The position numbers and the translations under genes are program-made. Below, one piece after another: positions 43,102 to 52,658 of a stretch of DNA of 64,000 nt (positions are counted from its first letter, which is position 1; each line of letters begins with the position of its first letter). Source of the stretch: Nocardioides antri (GTDB taxonomy: Bacteria; Actinomycetota; Actinomycetes; Propionibacteriales; Nocardioidaceae); NCBI RefSeq assembly GCF_008373765.1, contig NZ_VUJW01000002.1:1-64000 (forward strand), read 5' to 3'. The notes beneath the pieces were generated by a model, which worked only from the letters and a program-made list of their open reading frames with translations, did not search any database and was not told where the DNA came from.

Positions 43102-43419
43102 CTACTTCTTGTCGTCCGCGTCCGACTCGGCGCGCCGCTCCGCCTCGACCCGGTCGAGCTTCTCCGAGAGCTCGGTGAGGCGCCTCTGCTCCTTGCGGTG
43201 CCTCCACCCCTGCTTGGCGCCGAGCTTGATCGCCCAGAGGCCGACCAGGATCAGGGCAGCAGCAGCAACCCCCACCAGGAACAACGCCTCGGTCGTCAGC
43301 TCGATGTTCGCGAACTCGACCGACCCCTGGTTGTCCTCGAACTTCACGTCGGAGGTGAAGAGCCCGAGCACGACGAGCACGGCTCCGACGCCGACGAGGA
43401 TCAGACCGAGGATCACCAT
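43102..43419 (-). CDS. Small two-span membrane protein with C-terminal coiled coil
   Basis: 105 residues. Spans at ~2-20 ('ILGLILVGVGAVLVVLGL') and ~45-65 ('EALFLVGVAAAALILVGLWAI') enclose an acidic loop; the last ~35 residues ('KEQRRLTELSEKLDRVEAERRAESDADDKK') form a charged coiled coil. A TAATGT hexamer 7 bases before the ATG on this strand implies a leaderless message. Conserved-looking but without an assigned function; sits between the tad operon and a methyltransferase. Confidence 0.8.
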   Translation of the reverse strand: MVILGLILVGVGAVLVVLGLFTSDVKFEDNQGSVEFANIELTTEALFLVGVAAAALILVGLWAIKLGAKQGWRHRKEQRRLTELSEKLDRVEAERRAESDADDKK

Positions 43420-43452
43420 GGTGAGGACATTAATGCCTCGGACGGGCCGCGA

Positions 43453-44229
43453 CTACGAGCGCGACTTCCGCGCTGTGACCAGCAGGAACTCGGCGACCAG
43501 GCCGTCGGGCCCCTGGTGCCGGACGGCGATCCGGGTGCGCTCGGCACCGATGTCCACCCCCGCGAGCAGCGACCCGAGGTAGCGCGCGGCGCAGTCGGCG
43601 GCGCCGGCCGCGCTCCGAGCGGCGGGATCCCAGACGAACGACCGACGCTCGGTCGTCACCTCGTCGGCGTACGGCGCGCAACGCGCACTCGCCGTCTCCG
43701 GGACGCCCCAGTCGAGCTCCTGGTCGGGAAATGCAGCGGGGTCGGGCGCGGCCGCCCGCACCGCCGCGTTGAGCTCGCCCATGAAGCTGTCGGGCGGCCA
43801 CGCGGTGAGCACGACGAGGCCGCCGGGACGGCACACCCGGAACAGCTCCGCCGCTGTGGTTTCCGGGTCCGGCGCGATCACCGCGCCGAAGCTCGAGAGG
43901 ACCGCGTCGAACGACGCGTCCGCGAACGGCATCCGGCCGGCGTCGCCTGCGACGGCCGGCATCCCCGGGCACCGTGCCACCGCGCGCACCATCTGGACGG
44001 GCGACAGGTCGCACGCGACCACGTCCGCGCCACGGTCTCGACACAGCGCTGCCACCGAGCCGTCGCCGGCGCCGACGTCGAGGACGCGCTGCCCCGGTTG
44101 CACTTCTGCCGCCGCGACGAGCTGGGTGGCGGCGGGCAGGAGTGCTGCCGAGACGCCGTGGTACTCGCCGGCCTCGTAGAGGACCCGGTTGGCCCTCAGC
44201 ACACCGCCCGCGTCGACCGTCCCGTCCAT
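43453..44229 (-). CDS. SAM-dependent methyltransferase (Methyltransf_11/25 type)
   Basis: 258 residues. Motif I 'VLDVGAGDGSVAAL' (~50-63), 'VVACDLSPVQMVRAV', 'GDAGRMPFADASFDAVLSSFG' (motifs II-III) and 'RVCRPGGLVVLTAWPP' are clear. Leaderless start: TAACCT ends 6 bases before the ATG, and that hexamer overlaps the stop codon of the helicase gene upstream. Substrate unknown; the fold fits small-molecule methylation. Confidence 0.85.
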   Translation of the reverse strand: MDGTVDAGGVLRANRVLYEAGEYHGVSAALLPAATQLVAAAEVQPGQRVLDVGAGDGSVAALCRDRGADVVACDLSPVQMVRAVARCPGMPAVAGDAGRMPFADASFDAVLSSFGAVIAPDPETTAAELFRVCRPGGLVVLTAWPPDSFMGELNAAVRAAAPDPAAFPDQELDWGVPETASARCAPYADEVTTERRSFVWDPAARSAAGAADCAARYLGSLLAGVDIGAERTRIAVRHQGPDGLVAEFLLVTARKSRS

Positions 44230-44238
44230 CAGTGCAGG

Positions 44239-46590
44239 TTAGGACGCGAGCAGCGCGTCGAGAAGCAGCACGGCACCTTCCTTGTCGAGCGGGTCGTTGC
44301 CGTTGCCGCACTTCGGGGACTGGATGCACGACGGGCAGCCGCTGACGCACTCACAGGCGGCGATCGTCGCCCGGGTCGCGGACAGCCAGTCGCGCGCCGT
44401 GGCGTAGCCCCGCTCGGCGAAGCCCGCCCCGCCGGGGTGGCCGTCGTGGACGAAGACCGTCAGCACGCCGGTGTCGGGGTGACGGGCGGTCGACACGCCG
44501 CCGATGTCCCAGCGGTCACAGGTCGCGAACAGCGGCAGCAGCCCGATCGAGCAGTGCTCGGCGGCGTGGGCCGCGCCGGGCAGGTCGAGCCGGTCGAGCC
44601 CGGCCTCGACGAGCACGTCGTCGGGCACGGTCCACCACACGGCGCTGGTGCGCAGCGTCCGGACCGGCAGGTCGAGCGGCGTCTCGTCGATCACCTCACC
44701 CGTGCGGCTGCGCCGGCGGAGGTACGACGTCACCTGGTTGCTCACGTCGACCGACCCGAACGACACCCGGCACCGTCCCCACCTCTCGTGGGCGCGCTCC
44801 TCGACGATCACGATGTCGGCGACGTCGCGGGCGGTGGTGGTGTAGTCGACGTCGGTCCGCCGGATCTCGGCGACGTGTCCCTCGAGGTCGAGGTGGTCGA
44901 CCTGCCAGGTCTCGCCGCGGTGGAGGTAGATCGCGCCGGTGTGGGCGGTCGTGTGGGCGCGGGCGCCGTCGACCGTGCCGACCACGCGGCCGGTCACCGC
45001 CTCGACGAGCTGCACCTGGGCGCCGCCGGTGGAGCGGATGTCGGCGAGGTCGGCCGCCCGTCGCCGGTCGGTCCAGAACCACCCGTGGGGGCGGCGGCGC
45101 AGCAGTCCGGCCTGGACCAGCTCGTCGAGCAGGCCGCGCGCGGTCGGGCCGAAGAGCGGGAGGTCGGCCAGGGTGATCGGCAGTTCCTGCGCCGCGGCGC
45201 ACAGGTGCGGCCCGAGGACGTAGGGGTTGTCGGGGTCGAACACCGTGCCCTCGACCGGGCGGCCGAGCAGGGCCTCCGGGTGGTGCACGAGGTAGGTGTC
45301 GAGCGGGTCGTCCCGTGCGATCAGCATGCCGAGTGCGCCGCCACCGGTCCGCCCGGCCCGGCCCACCTGCTGCCAGAAGGCCGCACGGGTCCCGGGGTAG
45401 CCCGTCACCAGCACCGCGTCGAGCCCGCTGACGTCGATGCCGAGCTCGAGCGCGTTGGTGGCGGCCATCCCGAGCAGCCGACCGCTGCGCAGGTCGTCCT
45501 CGAGCGCTCGCCGCTCCTCCGGGAGGTAGCCGCCGCGGTAGGAGTCGACGCGGCCGGCAAGAGCCGGGTCGACCTCGGCGAGGAGGTCGGAGGCCCGCTG
45601 GGCGACCTGCTCCACGCCACGCCGCGAGCGGACGAACGCGAGGGTCCGCACGCCCTCGACGACGAGGTCGGCCAACAGGTCGGCGGTCTCAGCGGTGGCG
45701 GGGCGCCGGACGGGGGCGCCCTGCTCCCCGGAGTACGACGTCAGCGGCGGCTCCCACAGACCGACCGCCACCTCGCCGCGCGGCGAGTCGTCGTCGGCGA
45801 CGGCGACCACGTCGAGCCCGGTCAGCCGTCGCGCCGCGACCTCCGGCTCCGCCACGGTGGCGGACGCGAGCACGAACGTCGGCGAGGAGCCGTGGGCAGC
45901 GCACACCCGCCGGAGCCGCCGCAGCACCTGGGCGACGTGGGCGCCGAAGACCCCGCGGTAGTGGTGGCACTCGTCGACGACGACGTAGTCGACGCATCCG
46001 AAGAACCGCGCCCACCGGTCGTGGGCGGGAAGCAGCGAGCGGTGCAGCATGTCGGGGTTGGTGAGGACGTACTCCCCGTGGTCGCGGGTCCAGTCGCGCT
46101 GCTCGTGCGAGCTGTCGCCGTCGTGGGTCGCGACCCGGACGTCCAGCCCGAGGGCGTCGATGGACGCCCGCTGGTCCTGGGCGAGCGCCTTCGTGGGCGC
46201 CAGGTAGAGGGTGCTCGACCCGCGCTGGCCGCGCGGCCCCCGACCCGCGCGGATCGCGGTCAGGGCGGGCAGCAGGTAGGCCAGCGACTTGCCCGACGCC
46301 GTGCCGGTCGCCACGACCACGTGCTGCCCGTCGTGGGCGTGCTCGGCGGCGCGGACCTGGTGGCGCCACGGCCGGATCACCCCGCGGTCGGAGTACGACG
46401 CCACGACCGACTCGTCCGCCCACGCCGGCCACTCCTCGACGACCGCCGGCCGCGCCGGGAGCCGCTCGAGATGGGTGAGCCGATCGGCGCGGGTGGACCC
46501 GGCAGCCAGCCGCTCGAGGAGCGCCACCGGGTCGACACCGGGCGCGGAGCCCGGGCGCGCGACGGTCGGCGAAGCGGTCATGCCTGCCAT
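44239..46590 (-). CDS. DEAD/DEAH-box helicase with C-terminal Zn-binding (MrfA-like DUF1998) domain
   Basis: About 783 residues from the ATG at 46590 (GAGG just upstream; the ATG at 46581 is possible). SF2 motifs: Q-region 'RPWRHQ', Walker A 'ATGTASGKS', '[11 protein letters not shown]', Walker B 'VVDECHHY' (DECH), 'LASATVAEP' and motif VI '[10 protein letters not shown]'. The C-terminal third ends in four clustered Cys '[17 protein letters not shown]', as in MrfA/Hrq1-type repair helicases. Homologue of Rv3649, next to the tad genes as the family name 'helicase/secretion neighbourhood' implies. Likely DNA repair; upstream lie two tandem repeats. Confidence 0.92.
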   Translation of the reverse strand: MAGMTASPTVARPGSAPGVDPVALLERLAAGSTRADRLTHLERLPARPAVVEEWPAWADESVVASYSDRGVIRPWRHQVRAAEHAHDGQHVVVATGTASGKSLAYLLPALTAIRAGRGPRGQRGSSTLYLAPTKALAQDQRASIDALGLDVRVATHDGDSSHEQRDWTRDHGEYVLTNPDMLHRSLLPAHDRWARFFGCVDYVVVDECHHYRGVFGAHVAQVLRRLRRVCAAHGSSPTFVLASATVAEPEVAARRLTGLDVVAVADDDSPRGEVAVGLWEPPLTSYSGEQGAPVRRPATAETADLLADLVVEGVRTLAFVRSRRGVEQVAQRASDLLAEVDPALAGRVDSYRGGYLPEERRALEDDLRSGRLLGMAATNALELGIDVSGLDAVLVTGYPGTRAAFWQQVGRAGRTGGGALGMLIARDDPLDTYLVHHPEALLGRPVEGTVFDPDNPYVLGPHLCAAAQELPITLADLPLFGPTARGLLDELVQAGLLRRRPHGWFWTDRRRAADLADIRSTGGAQVQLVEAVTGRVVGTVDGARAHTTAHTGAIYLHRGETWQVDHLDLEGHVAEIRRTDVDYTTTARDVADIVIVEERAHERWGRCRVSFGSVDVSNQVTSYLRRRSRTGEVIDETPLDLPVRTLRTSAVWWTVPDDVLVEAGLDRLDLPGAAHAAEHCSIGLLPLFATCDRWDIGGVSTARHPDTGVLTVFVHDGHPGGAGFAERGYATARDWLSATRATIAACECVSGCPSCIQSPKCGNGNDPLDKEGAVLLLDALLAS

Positions 46591-46608
46591 TGTCCTCGCC
46601 GGTGCCGA

Positions 46609-46708
46609 CAGATCGCCGGCAGATCGCCGGCAGATCGCCGGCAGATCGCCGACAAGTGGCCCGACAAGTGGCCCGACAAGTGGCCCGACAAGTGGCCCGA
46701 CAAGTGGG
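46609..46708. repeat. Adjoining 11-bp and 12-bp tandem repeats
   Basis: CAGATCGCCGG is repeated four times (46609-46652, last base of the last unit A), directly followed by CAAGTGGCCCGA repeated four times plus a partial fifth (46653-46708). They lie in the promoter region between the divergent helicase and STAS genes. The units differ in sequence, so two separate expansions occurred side by side. Not CRISPR: no spacers. Confidence 0.9.
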
Positions 46709-46877
46709 AGAGAACCGGCGGTCAGGTCGCCGACATGTGCTCGAGAGGCGGTCAACGCCGCGCGCTCGTGCGCCGTTGGGTCGGTCGTGGTTTGATATCA
46801 CCGCTGGTAAACCCGCCCTGGGGCCTCCCGCTCGGGTCGGGTTTCGTCGAGAAACACCGAATTCACTGGGGTGGCAC
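46709..46877 (+). promoter_or_regulatory. Promoter region of the STAS gene
   Basis: About 170 bases between the tandem repeats and the GTG at 46878. It is locally less GC-rich and contains TTTGATATCAC near 46794 (a possible -10) and GGGTTTCGTCGAGAAACACC near 46839, whose GTTTC/GAAAC arms form a short inverted repeat. No gene supported. Confidence 0.35.
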
Positions 46878-47210
46878 GTGGACCTGACACTTACAACGCG
46901 CGAGGTCGGTGGGCGCACCGTCGTTGCCGTGGGTGGCGAGATCGACGTCTACACCGCGCCCAAGCTGCGTGACACCATCACCGAGCTGGTCGCCGCCGGC
47001 ACCTACGACATCATCATCGACATGGAGCAGGTCGAGTTCCTCGACTCCACCGGTCTCGGTGTGCTCGTGGGCGGCCTCAAGAAGGTCCGCGCCCACGACG
47101 GCTCGCTCCACCTGATCTGCAACCAGGACCGGCTCCTCAAGATCTTCCGGATCACCGGCCTCGCCAAGGTCTTCACCATCCACGAGTCCGCCGACGCCGC
47201 ACTGGCGTAG
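46878..47210 (+). CDS. STAS-domain anti-sigma factor antagonist (BldG/RsbV-like)
   Basis: 110 residues from the GTG at 46878. The STAS fold is complete: '[19 protein letters not shown]' strand-helix and '[19 protein letters not shown]', in which the Ser of DSTGLG is the conserved phosphorylation site. Unphosphorylated, such proteins bind an anti-sigma kinase (RsbW/UshX-like) and free the sigma factor. No kinase partner is adjacent, so it acts on one elsewhere. Closest in layout to BldG. Followed by a ~140-base leader and hppA. Confidence 0.9.
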   Translation: MDLTLTTREVGGRTVVAVGGEIDVYTAPKLRDTITELVAAGTYDIIIDMEQVEFLDSTGLGVLVGGLKKVRAHDGSLHLICNQDRLLKIFRITGLAKVFTIHESADAALA

Positions 47211-47256
47211 GTCCGCCGGGGGCGCAAAGTCCCCGAGTGACTCGCATCACACCGGT

Positions 47257-47322
47257 GGTGTGTCCTGGAACACACCGTGCGTAGACTCCGGCGCGTTCCC
47301 TGACGTGGGTCCTCGGACCCAC
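47257..47322 (+). promoter_or_regulatory. Two stem-loops in the hppA 5' leader
   Basis: GGTGTGT (47257-47263) pairs with ACACACC (47270-47276) around a 6-base loop, and GTGGGTCC (47305-47312) pairs with GGACCCAC (47315-47322) around 2 bases. The second lies 28 bases before the ATG, just ahead of the TTGGAGG ribosome site. They may act as an upstream terminator for the STAS gene, as a leader control element, or as an operator (the second is an 18-base near-perfect palindrome). Confidence 0.5.
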
Positions 47323-47349
47323 CCCTGAATCCCCCCTTGGAGGAAACGC

Positions 47350-49635
47350 ATGCCCGGGATCCTTCCCGCTGTCGTTGAGGTCGATGGCGGTGACTTCGTG
47401 CTGGTTTCGCTGGTGGCGGTGATCGCGCTCGGCTCGCTCGCGATGGCCGCCATCTTCCGCCAGCAGGTGCTCGCCGCCGGCGAAGGCACCGAGAACATGC
47501 GCCGCATCGCGCAGGCCGTCCAGGAAGGCGCCAACGCTTACCTGACCCGCCAGTTCCGGACGCTCGCGGTCTTCGCGGCGATCGCCTTCTTCGCGCTGAT
47601 GGCGCTGCCGGCCGACGACGCCACCGTACGGATCTTCCGCTCCGTCTTCTTCCTGGTCGGCGCCGGGTTCTCCGGCGCCATCGGCTACCTGGGCATGTCG
47701 CTCGCGGTGCGCGCCAACCTGCGCGTCGCGGCGGCAGCCAACGAGCTGGGACGCGACCCGGCCATGAACATCGGCTTCCGCACCGGCGCGTTCGTCGGCA
47801 TGGCGACGGTGGGCCTCGGCCTGCTGGGCGCCAGCGTCGTCGTGCTGGCGTTCCAGGACGAGGCGCCGCACGTGCTCGAGGGCTTCGGCTTCGGCGCGGC
47901 GCTGCTCGCCATGTTCATGCGGGTCGGCGGCGGCATCTTCACCAAGGCTGCCGACGTGGGTGCCGACCTGGTCGGCAAGGTCGAGCACAACATCCCCGAG
48001 GACGACCCGCGCAACGCGGCCACGATCGCCGACAACGTCGGCGACAACGTCGGCGACTGCGCCGGCATGGCGGCCGACCTGTTCGAGTCGTACGCCGTCA
48101 CCCTGGTCGCGGCGCTGATCCTCGGCTCGCAGGCCTTCGGTGACAAGGGCCTCGTCTTCCCGCTGATCGTCCCCGCGATCGGCGCCCTCTCGGCGATCGC
48201 CGGTGTCTACCTCACCAAGCCCCGCGCCGGTGAGAACGGCCTGAAGACGATCAACCGCGCGTTCTACATGTCGGCGGCCTTCGGTGCCGTCGCCAGCGCG
48301 ATCGCCGCGTTCGTCTACCTCCCGGGCGAGTGGAGCGAGCTCGGGACCGGCATGGAGGCCGACCTGGCTCCGCCGGTCTTCGCCGCCGGCGCCGTCGTCA
48401 TCGGCATCGTGCTCGCCGCCGCGATCCTCGCGCTGACCGGCTACTTCACCGGCACCGACCACCGGCCGGTCAAGGACGTCGCCCAGACATCCCTCACCGG
48501 CCACGCCACGGTGATCCTCTCCGGCCTCTCGGTCGGCTTCGAGTCGGCCGTCTACACCGCCATCGTCATCGGCGCGGCCGTCTACGGTGCCGCCCTGCTG
48601 GCAGGCGGCGCCACCGGCCTGGCGCTGTTCGCGGTTGCTCTCGCCGGCTGCGGCCTGCTCACGACCGTCGGCGTCATCGTCGCCATGGACACCTTCGGTC
48701 CGGTCTCCGACAACGCGCAGGGCATCGCCGAGATGTCCGGCGACGTGAGTCCCGAGGGCGCGCAGATCCTCACCGAGCTCGACGCGGTCGGCAACACCAC
48801 CAAGGCGATCACCAAGGGCATCGCGATCGCGACCGCCGTGCTCGCCGCGAGCGCGCTGTTCGCGTCGTACACCCAGAGCGCGTTCGAGGAGGTCGGTGAC
48901 GAAGGGTCGCTCGACCTGCTCAGCGAGTTCCTGGTCTACGACGCCAAGCTCATCGTCGGCGCGCTGCTCGGCGCGGGCGTGGTGTTCCTGTTCTCCGGGC
49001 TCGCGATCAACGCGGTCGGCCGTGCGGCCGGTGCGGTGGTCTTCGAGGTACGGCGCCAGTTCCGCGAGATCCCCGGGATCATGGAGGGCACCGGCCGGCC
49101 GGAGTACGGCAAGGTCGTCGACATCGTGACCCGCGACTCGCTCCGCGAGCTGGCCACCCCGGGCATCCTCGCCATCCTGGCTCCGGTCGCCGTCGGCTTC
49201 GGCCTCGGCGTCGGCCCGCTGGCGGGCTTCCTGGTGGGCGCGATCGCGAGCGGCACGCTGATGGCGGTGTTCCTGGCCAACTCCGGTGGCGCCTGGGACA
49301 ACGCGAAGAAGCTGGTCGAGGACGGCCACTACGGTGGCAAGGGCTCCGAGGCGCATGCCGCGACGGTCACCGGTGACACGGTGGGCGACCCGTTCAAGGA
49401 CACCGCCGGCCCGGCGATCAACCCGCTGCTCAAGGTGATGAACCTGGTCTCGCTGCTCATCGTCGGCGCGATCGTCAGCCTGTCGTACGGCGAGGACGAG
49501 AACGACGTGGTGCGGATCCTGATCGCGGTCGCCGCGGCGTCCGGGATCGCGATCGCGGTGTACGTGTCGAAGCAGCGCCAGTCCCAGCTGGGCGACGACA
49601 TCGACACCCCGGCGCGCCCGGTCGAGGCTTCCTGA
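47350..49635 (+). CDS. hppA: Membrane-bound proton-translocating pyrophosphatase, K+-independent type
   Basis: 761 residues, about 16 membrane spans. The catalytic signature is 'FTKAADVGADLVGKVE' (~197-212), followed by 'NPEDDPRNAATIADNVGDNVGDCAGMAADLFESYAV'-type Asp clusters (~218-250) and a matching C-terminal set ('GDTVGDPFKDTAGPAINPLLK'). At 'GNTTKAITKG' (K485) the Lys that replaces Ala in K+-dependent enzymes is present, so this should be a K+-independent H+ pump. Hydrolyses cytoplasmic PPi to energise the membrane. A ribosome site GGAGG precedes the ATG; a strong hairpin follows the stop. Confidence 0.96.
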   Translation: MPGILPAVVEVDGGDFVLVSLVAVIALGSLAMAAIFRQQVLAAGEGTENMRRIAQAVQEGANAYLTRQFRTLAVFAAIAFFALMALPADDATVRIFRSVFFLVGAGFSGAIGYLGMSLAVRANLRVAAAANELGRDPAMNIGFRTGAFVGMATVGLGLLGASVVVLAFQDEAPHVLEGFGFGAALLAMFMRVGGGIFTKAADVGADLVGKVEHNIPEDDPRNAATIADNVGDNVGDCAGMAADLFESYAVTLVAALILGSQAFGDKGLVFPLIVPAIGALSAIAGVYLTKPRAGENGLKTINRAFYMSAAFGAVASAIAAFVYLPGEWSELGTGMEADLAPPVFAAGAVVIGIVLAAAILALTGYFTGTDHRPVKDVAQTSLTGHATVILSGLSVGFESAVYTAIVIGAAVYGAALLAGGATGLALFAVALAGCGLLTTVGVIVAMDTFGPVSDNAQGIAEMSGDVSPEGAQILTELDAVGNTTKAITKGIAIATAVLAASALFASYTQSAFEEVGDEGSLDLLSEFLVYDAKLIVGALLGAGVVFLFSGLAINAVGRAAGAVVFEVRRQFREIPGIMEGTGRPEYGKVVDIVTRDSLRELATPGILAILAPVAVGFGLGVGPLAGFLVGAIASGTLMAVFLANSGGAWDNAKKLVEDGHYGGKGSEAHAATVTGDTVGDPFKDTAGPAINPLLKVMNLVSLLIVGAIVSLSYGEDENDVVRILIAVAAASGIAIAVYVSKQRQSQLGDDIDTPARPVEAS

Positions 49636-49654
49636 CCACGGCTCCACCGACACC

Positions 49655-49692
49655 GAACCGGCCCGGTCTCCTCACGGAGGCCGGGCCGGTTC
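49655..49692 (+). terminator. Strong hairpin after hppA
   Basis: GAACCGGCCCGG (49655-49666) pairs perfectly with CCGGGCCGGTTC (49681-49692), and the 14-base centre adds an inner CTCC/GGAG pairing. Starts 20 bases after the hppA stop. Typical GC-rich actinobacterial terminator; no T-run. Confidence 0.85.
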
Positions 49693-49806
49693 TCACATCC
49701 GGGGCGGTCTGGCCATTCCCCCGTGCGGACCCGGCGGGTGCCCTACGATCCGCCGGAGGGGCGCCGGCGGACGGCCAGGCGTGGGGCATCGGGAGACGGT
49801 GGAGTG

Positions 49807-51084
49807 ATGAAGACACGCAGGGGGAGCGTCCGGACGCTCGGACTGGTAGCTGCGACGACGCTGGTGGCGAGCGGGCTGTGCGTGCTCGCCGCGCCGACCG
49901 CGCACGCCGCGGACCCGGTCCTGCCGGGACCGGGCAGCGACCACTGGTCACCGGTGCTGAAGACGGCCGACGGCAGGACGGCGCCGATGAGCGACGCCGG
50001 CGGCGACTACTCCGTGACCCACCTCGACCTGACTCCCGTCGACGCCACCGTGGATCCGCCCACCGGCCTTCCGGTCGACCCGGCGACGGTGTTCATGTCG
50101 GCCGACCTCGACCACGTCTACGTGCGCTTCCACGTGGCCGCTCTGCCCGGCAACGGCGCCGGGGGTTACGTCCTCCAGATCGACACCAACGGCGACCAGG
50201 CGGGCTGGGAGCGGGCGGTGCGCTACAGCGATGCCACCGACACCATCACCTACTGGAACGGTGGAGCCGACGCCGGCGTCAAGACCGCCGGCACCCAGGT
50301 CTCGTCCGTGCCGGCGACCGCGCTCAACGCCGTCAACTACGCCGGCGGCACCAGCGGAGGGTTCGTCGCCTGGGCGATGGCCCGCACCGACCTCGCCGCC
50401 GCCGGGATCGACCTCGGCGGAGCGGTCCGGATGGTGATCGGCGCGACGAGCGAAGCCGGCGCGAAGCTGGATGCGGGCGGCTTCCTGGGCCTCAGCCCGA
50501 AGGCCGACGTCCTCGGCGCCGGCCAGTTCGGAGCTGCCGCGCCGGCGTGGAACACCCTGGTGACCGACCCGATCGACCTGCGGCCGACCGACAACGACGG
50601 CGACGGTGTCGTCAACGGCGTCGACAACTGCCCGGCGGTCCCCAACCCGAGCCAGGCCGACGACGACAACGACGGTCCGGGCAACGCCTGCGACCCGACC
50701 CCGCGCGGACCCGACCCCGACGGCGACGGCGTGGGCGCGTTGGACGACCAGTGCCCGGAGCAGTACGGCGCGCTGGCCAACGGGTGCGTCGCGCAGTCGA
50801 CGACGAGCGCGACCCTGCGGTACGTCGCGCGGCGCAAGACGTTCAAGGGCGTCGTCCGTGCCGACTACGACCAGTGCGTGCCCCGGCGGAGCGTCACCGT
50901 CTTCAGGTCCGTCAGCGGGCCCGACCGCGACCTGGGCACGGTGCGGACCGACAGCGCCGGCAAGTACGCCCTGGGGCTGTCCCGGCGCGCCCGGGCGGGC
51001 AAGTACTACGCCCAGGTCGACTCCAAGTGGACCCTCGGCGCCCGCTGCTTCGCGGTCAGGTCGCCGAGGATCCAGGTCGGCTGA
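49807..51084 (+). CDS. Secreted protein with thrombospondin type 3 (calcium-binding) repeats
   Basis: 425 residues from the ATG at 49807. The signal peptide is basic start '[12 protein letters not shown]', hydrophobic core, and probable cleavage at 'AHA|AD' (~36). Residues ~40-255 form a beta-rich domain of unknown family ('[23 protein letters not shown]'). Residues ~260-320 have Asp-rich TSP3-type repeats ('[28 protein letters not shown]', '[15 protein letters not shown]') with paired Cys. The C-terminal ~100 residues form another beta domain with two Cys. A TACGAT element near 49747 could be its -10. Secreted, role unknown. Confidence 0.8.
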   Translation: MKTRRGSVRTLGLVAATTLVASGLCVLAAPTAHAADPVLPGPGSDHWSPVLKTADGRTAPMSDAGGDYSVTHLDLTPVDATVDPPTGLPVDPATVFMSADLDHVYVRFHVAALPGNGAGGYVLQIDTNGDQAGWERAVRYSDATDTITYWNGGADAGVKTAGTQVSSVPATALNAVNYAGGTSGGFVAWAMARTDLAAAGIDLGGAVRMVIGATSEAGAKLDAGGFLGLSPKADVLGAGQFGAAAPAWNTLVTDPIDLRPTDNDGDGVVNGVDNCPAVPNPSQADDDNDGPGNACDPTPRGPDPDGDGVGALDDQCPEQYGALANGCVAQSTTSATLRYVARRKTFKGVVRADYDQCVPRRSVTVFRSVSGPDRDLGTVRTDSAGKYALGLSRRARAGKYYAQVDSKWTLGARCFAVRSPRIQVG

Positions 51085-51116
51085 CCGCCGGCTGAGTGGG
51101 CCACTACGGTGGCCCG

Positions 51117-52628
51117 GTGACGCCTGCCTCCGTCGCGCTCGCGGGCCCGTTCCGCGACGCGCTGATCGCCGCCGACTACACCTACGACGCGGTCGCCGAC
51201 CTGCTCGGCGCCGAGGCGCACGCGGCGCTGTCCCGCAACGAGACCACGCCCGCCCTCCGCCGTACGGCGCAGGCAGGACCCCTCGCGACGCTGGTCCGGC
51301 TCTTCCTCCTGCAGCGGCCGGTGCCCTTCGGCGACGCCGAGCAGGCGCTACCGGGACTGGTCGAGCGCCTCGCCGCCGAGGGCATGCTCGCGCAGTCCGT
51401 CGGAGAGGTGGCCGCCCGGCTGGACTGCCGGCCCTACGGGTCCGATGTCCCTTCGACAGGCTCAGGGGAGTCCGGCACCGACCTCTGGATCGTCAGCGAC
51501 CTGACACCCGGTCTGGACGGGGCGCCGCAGCAGGTGACGGCCGACTACGTGCTCGGCATCAGCCCGGCCTCGACCTCCCTCGCCCAGCTCACCCTGCGGC
51601 ACGACGTCGGCTCGGCCCTCGACCTCGGCACCGGCTGCGGCGTGCAGGCGGTCCACCTCGCCGGCCACGCGGACCGGGTAGTGGCGACCGACGTCAACCG
51701 GCGCGCGCTCGACCTCGCCCGCTTCAACGCCGAGCTCAACGAGGTCGGCGGGCGCGTCGACGTCCGCGAAGGCTCGTTCTTCGAGCCGGTCGCCGGCGAG
51801 CGCTTCGACCTGATCAGCACGAACCCGCCGTTCGTGATCTCGCCCGCGACGGGGGAGCGGTTGGTCTACCGGGACTCCGGGCTGCCCGGCGACGGCGTCG
51901 TCGAGCACATCGTGCGCACCGCTCCCGATCACCTCACCGACGGCGGCTGGTGCCAGGTGCTGGCGAACTGGGCGATCCTCGCCGACCAGCCGTGGGACGA
52001 GCGGCTGGCCGAGTGGCTCCCCGGCGACTGCGACGCGCTCGTGGTGCAGCGCGAGGTGATCGACCCGGCGGCGTACGTCGAGCTGTGGCTCAAGGACTCC
52101 GGCCACCACCCGTCGACGGGGACCGGGACGGCGGCGGACTACACGCGGCGCTACGACACCTGGCTCGGGTGGCTCGAGGAGCAGGGCGTCAGCGCAATCG
52201 GCTTCGGCTGGATCAACCTGCACCGGACCGGCGGCGGCAGCACCGACCTCCTCGACTGGCCGTACGACGTCGAGCAGCCCATCGCCCCCGCGATCGCCGA
52301 GTGGGCGCGCGCCGCCGCCGACCGGGTCGACCCGGGCACCACCCTGGTCGTCAGGCCCGACGTCCAGCAGGAGACGGTCGGCGCGGTCGGCGCCGAGGAT
52401 CCCGCCACGATCCTCCTGCGCCAGCAGCGGGGCCTGCGCCGCGCGCGGCAGGTCGACACCGTGACTGCCGCCGTCGCCGGCGCCTGTGACGGCGACCTGC
52501 CGGTGGGAGCGATCCTCGACGCGGTCGCCCAGCTGCTCGACCTCGACCCGGCTGCGACGCGGGACCGCTACCTGCCCGAGGTCGTCTCGCTCGTCCGCGA
52601 GGGCTATCTGGCCGTCCACGGCGGATAG
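51117..52628 (+). CDS. N5-glutamine/N6-adenine-type SAM methyltransferase
   Basis: 503 residues from the GTG at 51117; TACGGT ends 6 bases before it, implying a leaderless start (GTG at 51096 is possible). An N-terminal helical domain (~1-150) precedes a Rossmann methyltransferase: 'ALDLGTGCGVQAVHLA' (motif I, ~163), 'VVATDVNRRALDLARFNA', and the target-base/amide motif 'NPPF' (N236). The C-terminal ~200 residues are accessory. Relatives methylate release-factor Gln or ribosomal RNA/DNA adenine; the substrate here is unknown. The 'DVPSTGSGESG' loop (~110-120) is encoded by an interspersed repeat (51448-51469). Confidence 0.85.
   Translation: MTPASVALAGPFRDALIAADYTYDAVADLLGAEAHAALSRNETTPALRRTAQAGPLATLVRLFLLQRPVPFGDAEQALPGLVERLAAEGMLAQSVGEVAARLDCRPYGSDVPSTGSGESGTDLWIVSDLTPGLDGAPQQVTADYVLGISPASTSLAQLTLRHDVGSALDLGTGCGVQAVHLAGHADRVVATDVNRRALDLARFNAELNEVGGRVDVREGSFFEPVAGERFDLISTNPPFVISPATGERLVYRDSGLPGDGVVEHIVRTAPDHLTDGGWCQVLANWAILADQPWDERLAEWLPGDCDALVVQREVIDPAAYVELWLKDSGHHPSTGTGTAADYTRRYDTWLGWLEEQGVSAIGFGWINLHRTGGGSTDLLDWPYDVEQPIAPAIAEWARAAADRVDPGTTLVVRPDVQQETVGAVGAEDPATILLRQQRGLRRARQVDTVTAAVAGACDGDLPVGAILDAVAQLLDLDPAATRDRYLPEVVSLVREGYLAVHGG
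51448..51469. repeat. CCCTTCGACAGGCTCAGGG repeat inside a methyltransferase gene
   Basis: TCCCTTCGACAGGCTCAGGG followed by GA. The arms CCCT/AGGG are complementary. I recall this sequence as a high-copy actinobacterial intergenic repeat; here it is in frame and encodes 'PSTGSGE' in a loop between domains. Confidence 0.55.
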
Positions 52629-52658
52629 CGGCAGGCAGGGTACGTCGTTGGCCATTGC

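Noticed and set aside
46609-46708. CRISPR array
   Set aside because: Units are 11-12 bases with no spacers, and no cas gene is nearby; they are simple tandem repeats.
46590-46755. Repeat-coded N-terminal extension of the helicase (LVGP repeats)
   Set aside because: The frame is open by chance through the tandem repeats; a better-placed ATG with GAGG exists at 46590.
47211-47349. Known riboswitch before hppA
   Set aside because: The two hairpins do not fit any riboswitch consensus I can recall; kept only as unclassified leader structure.
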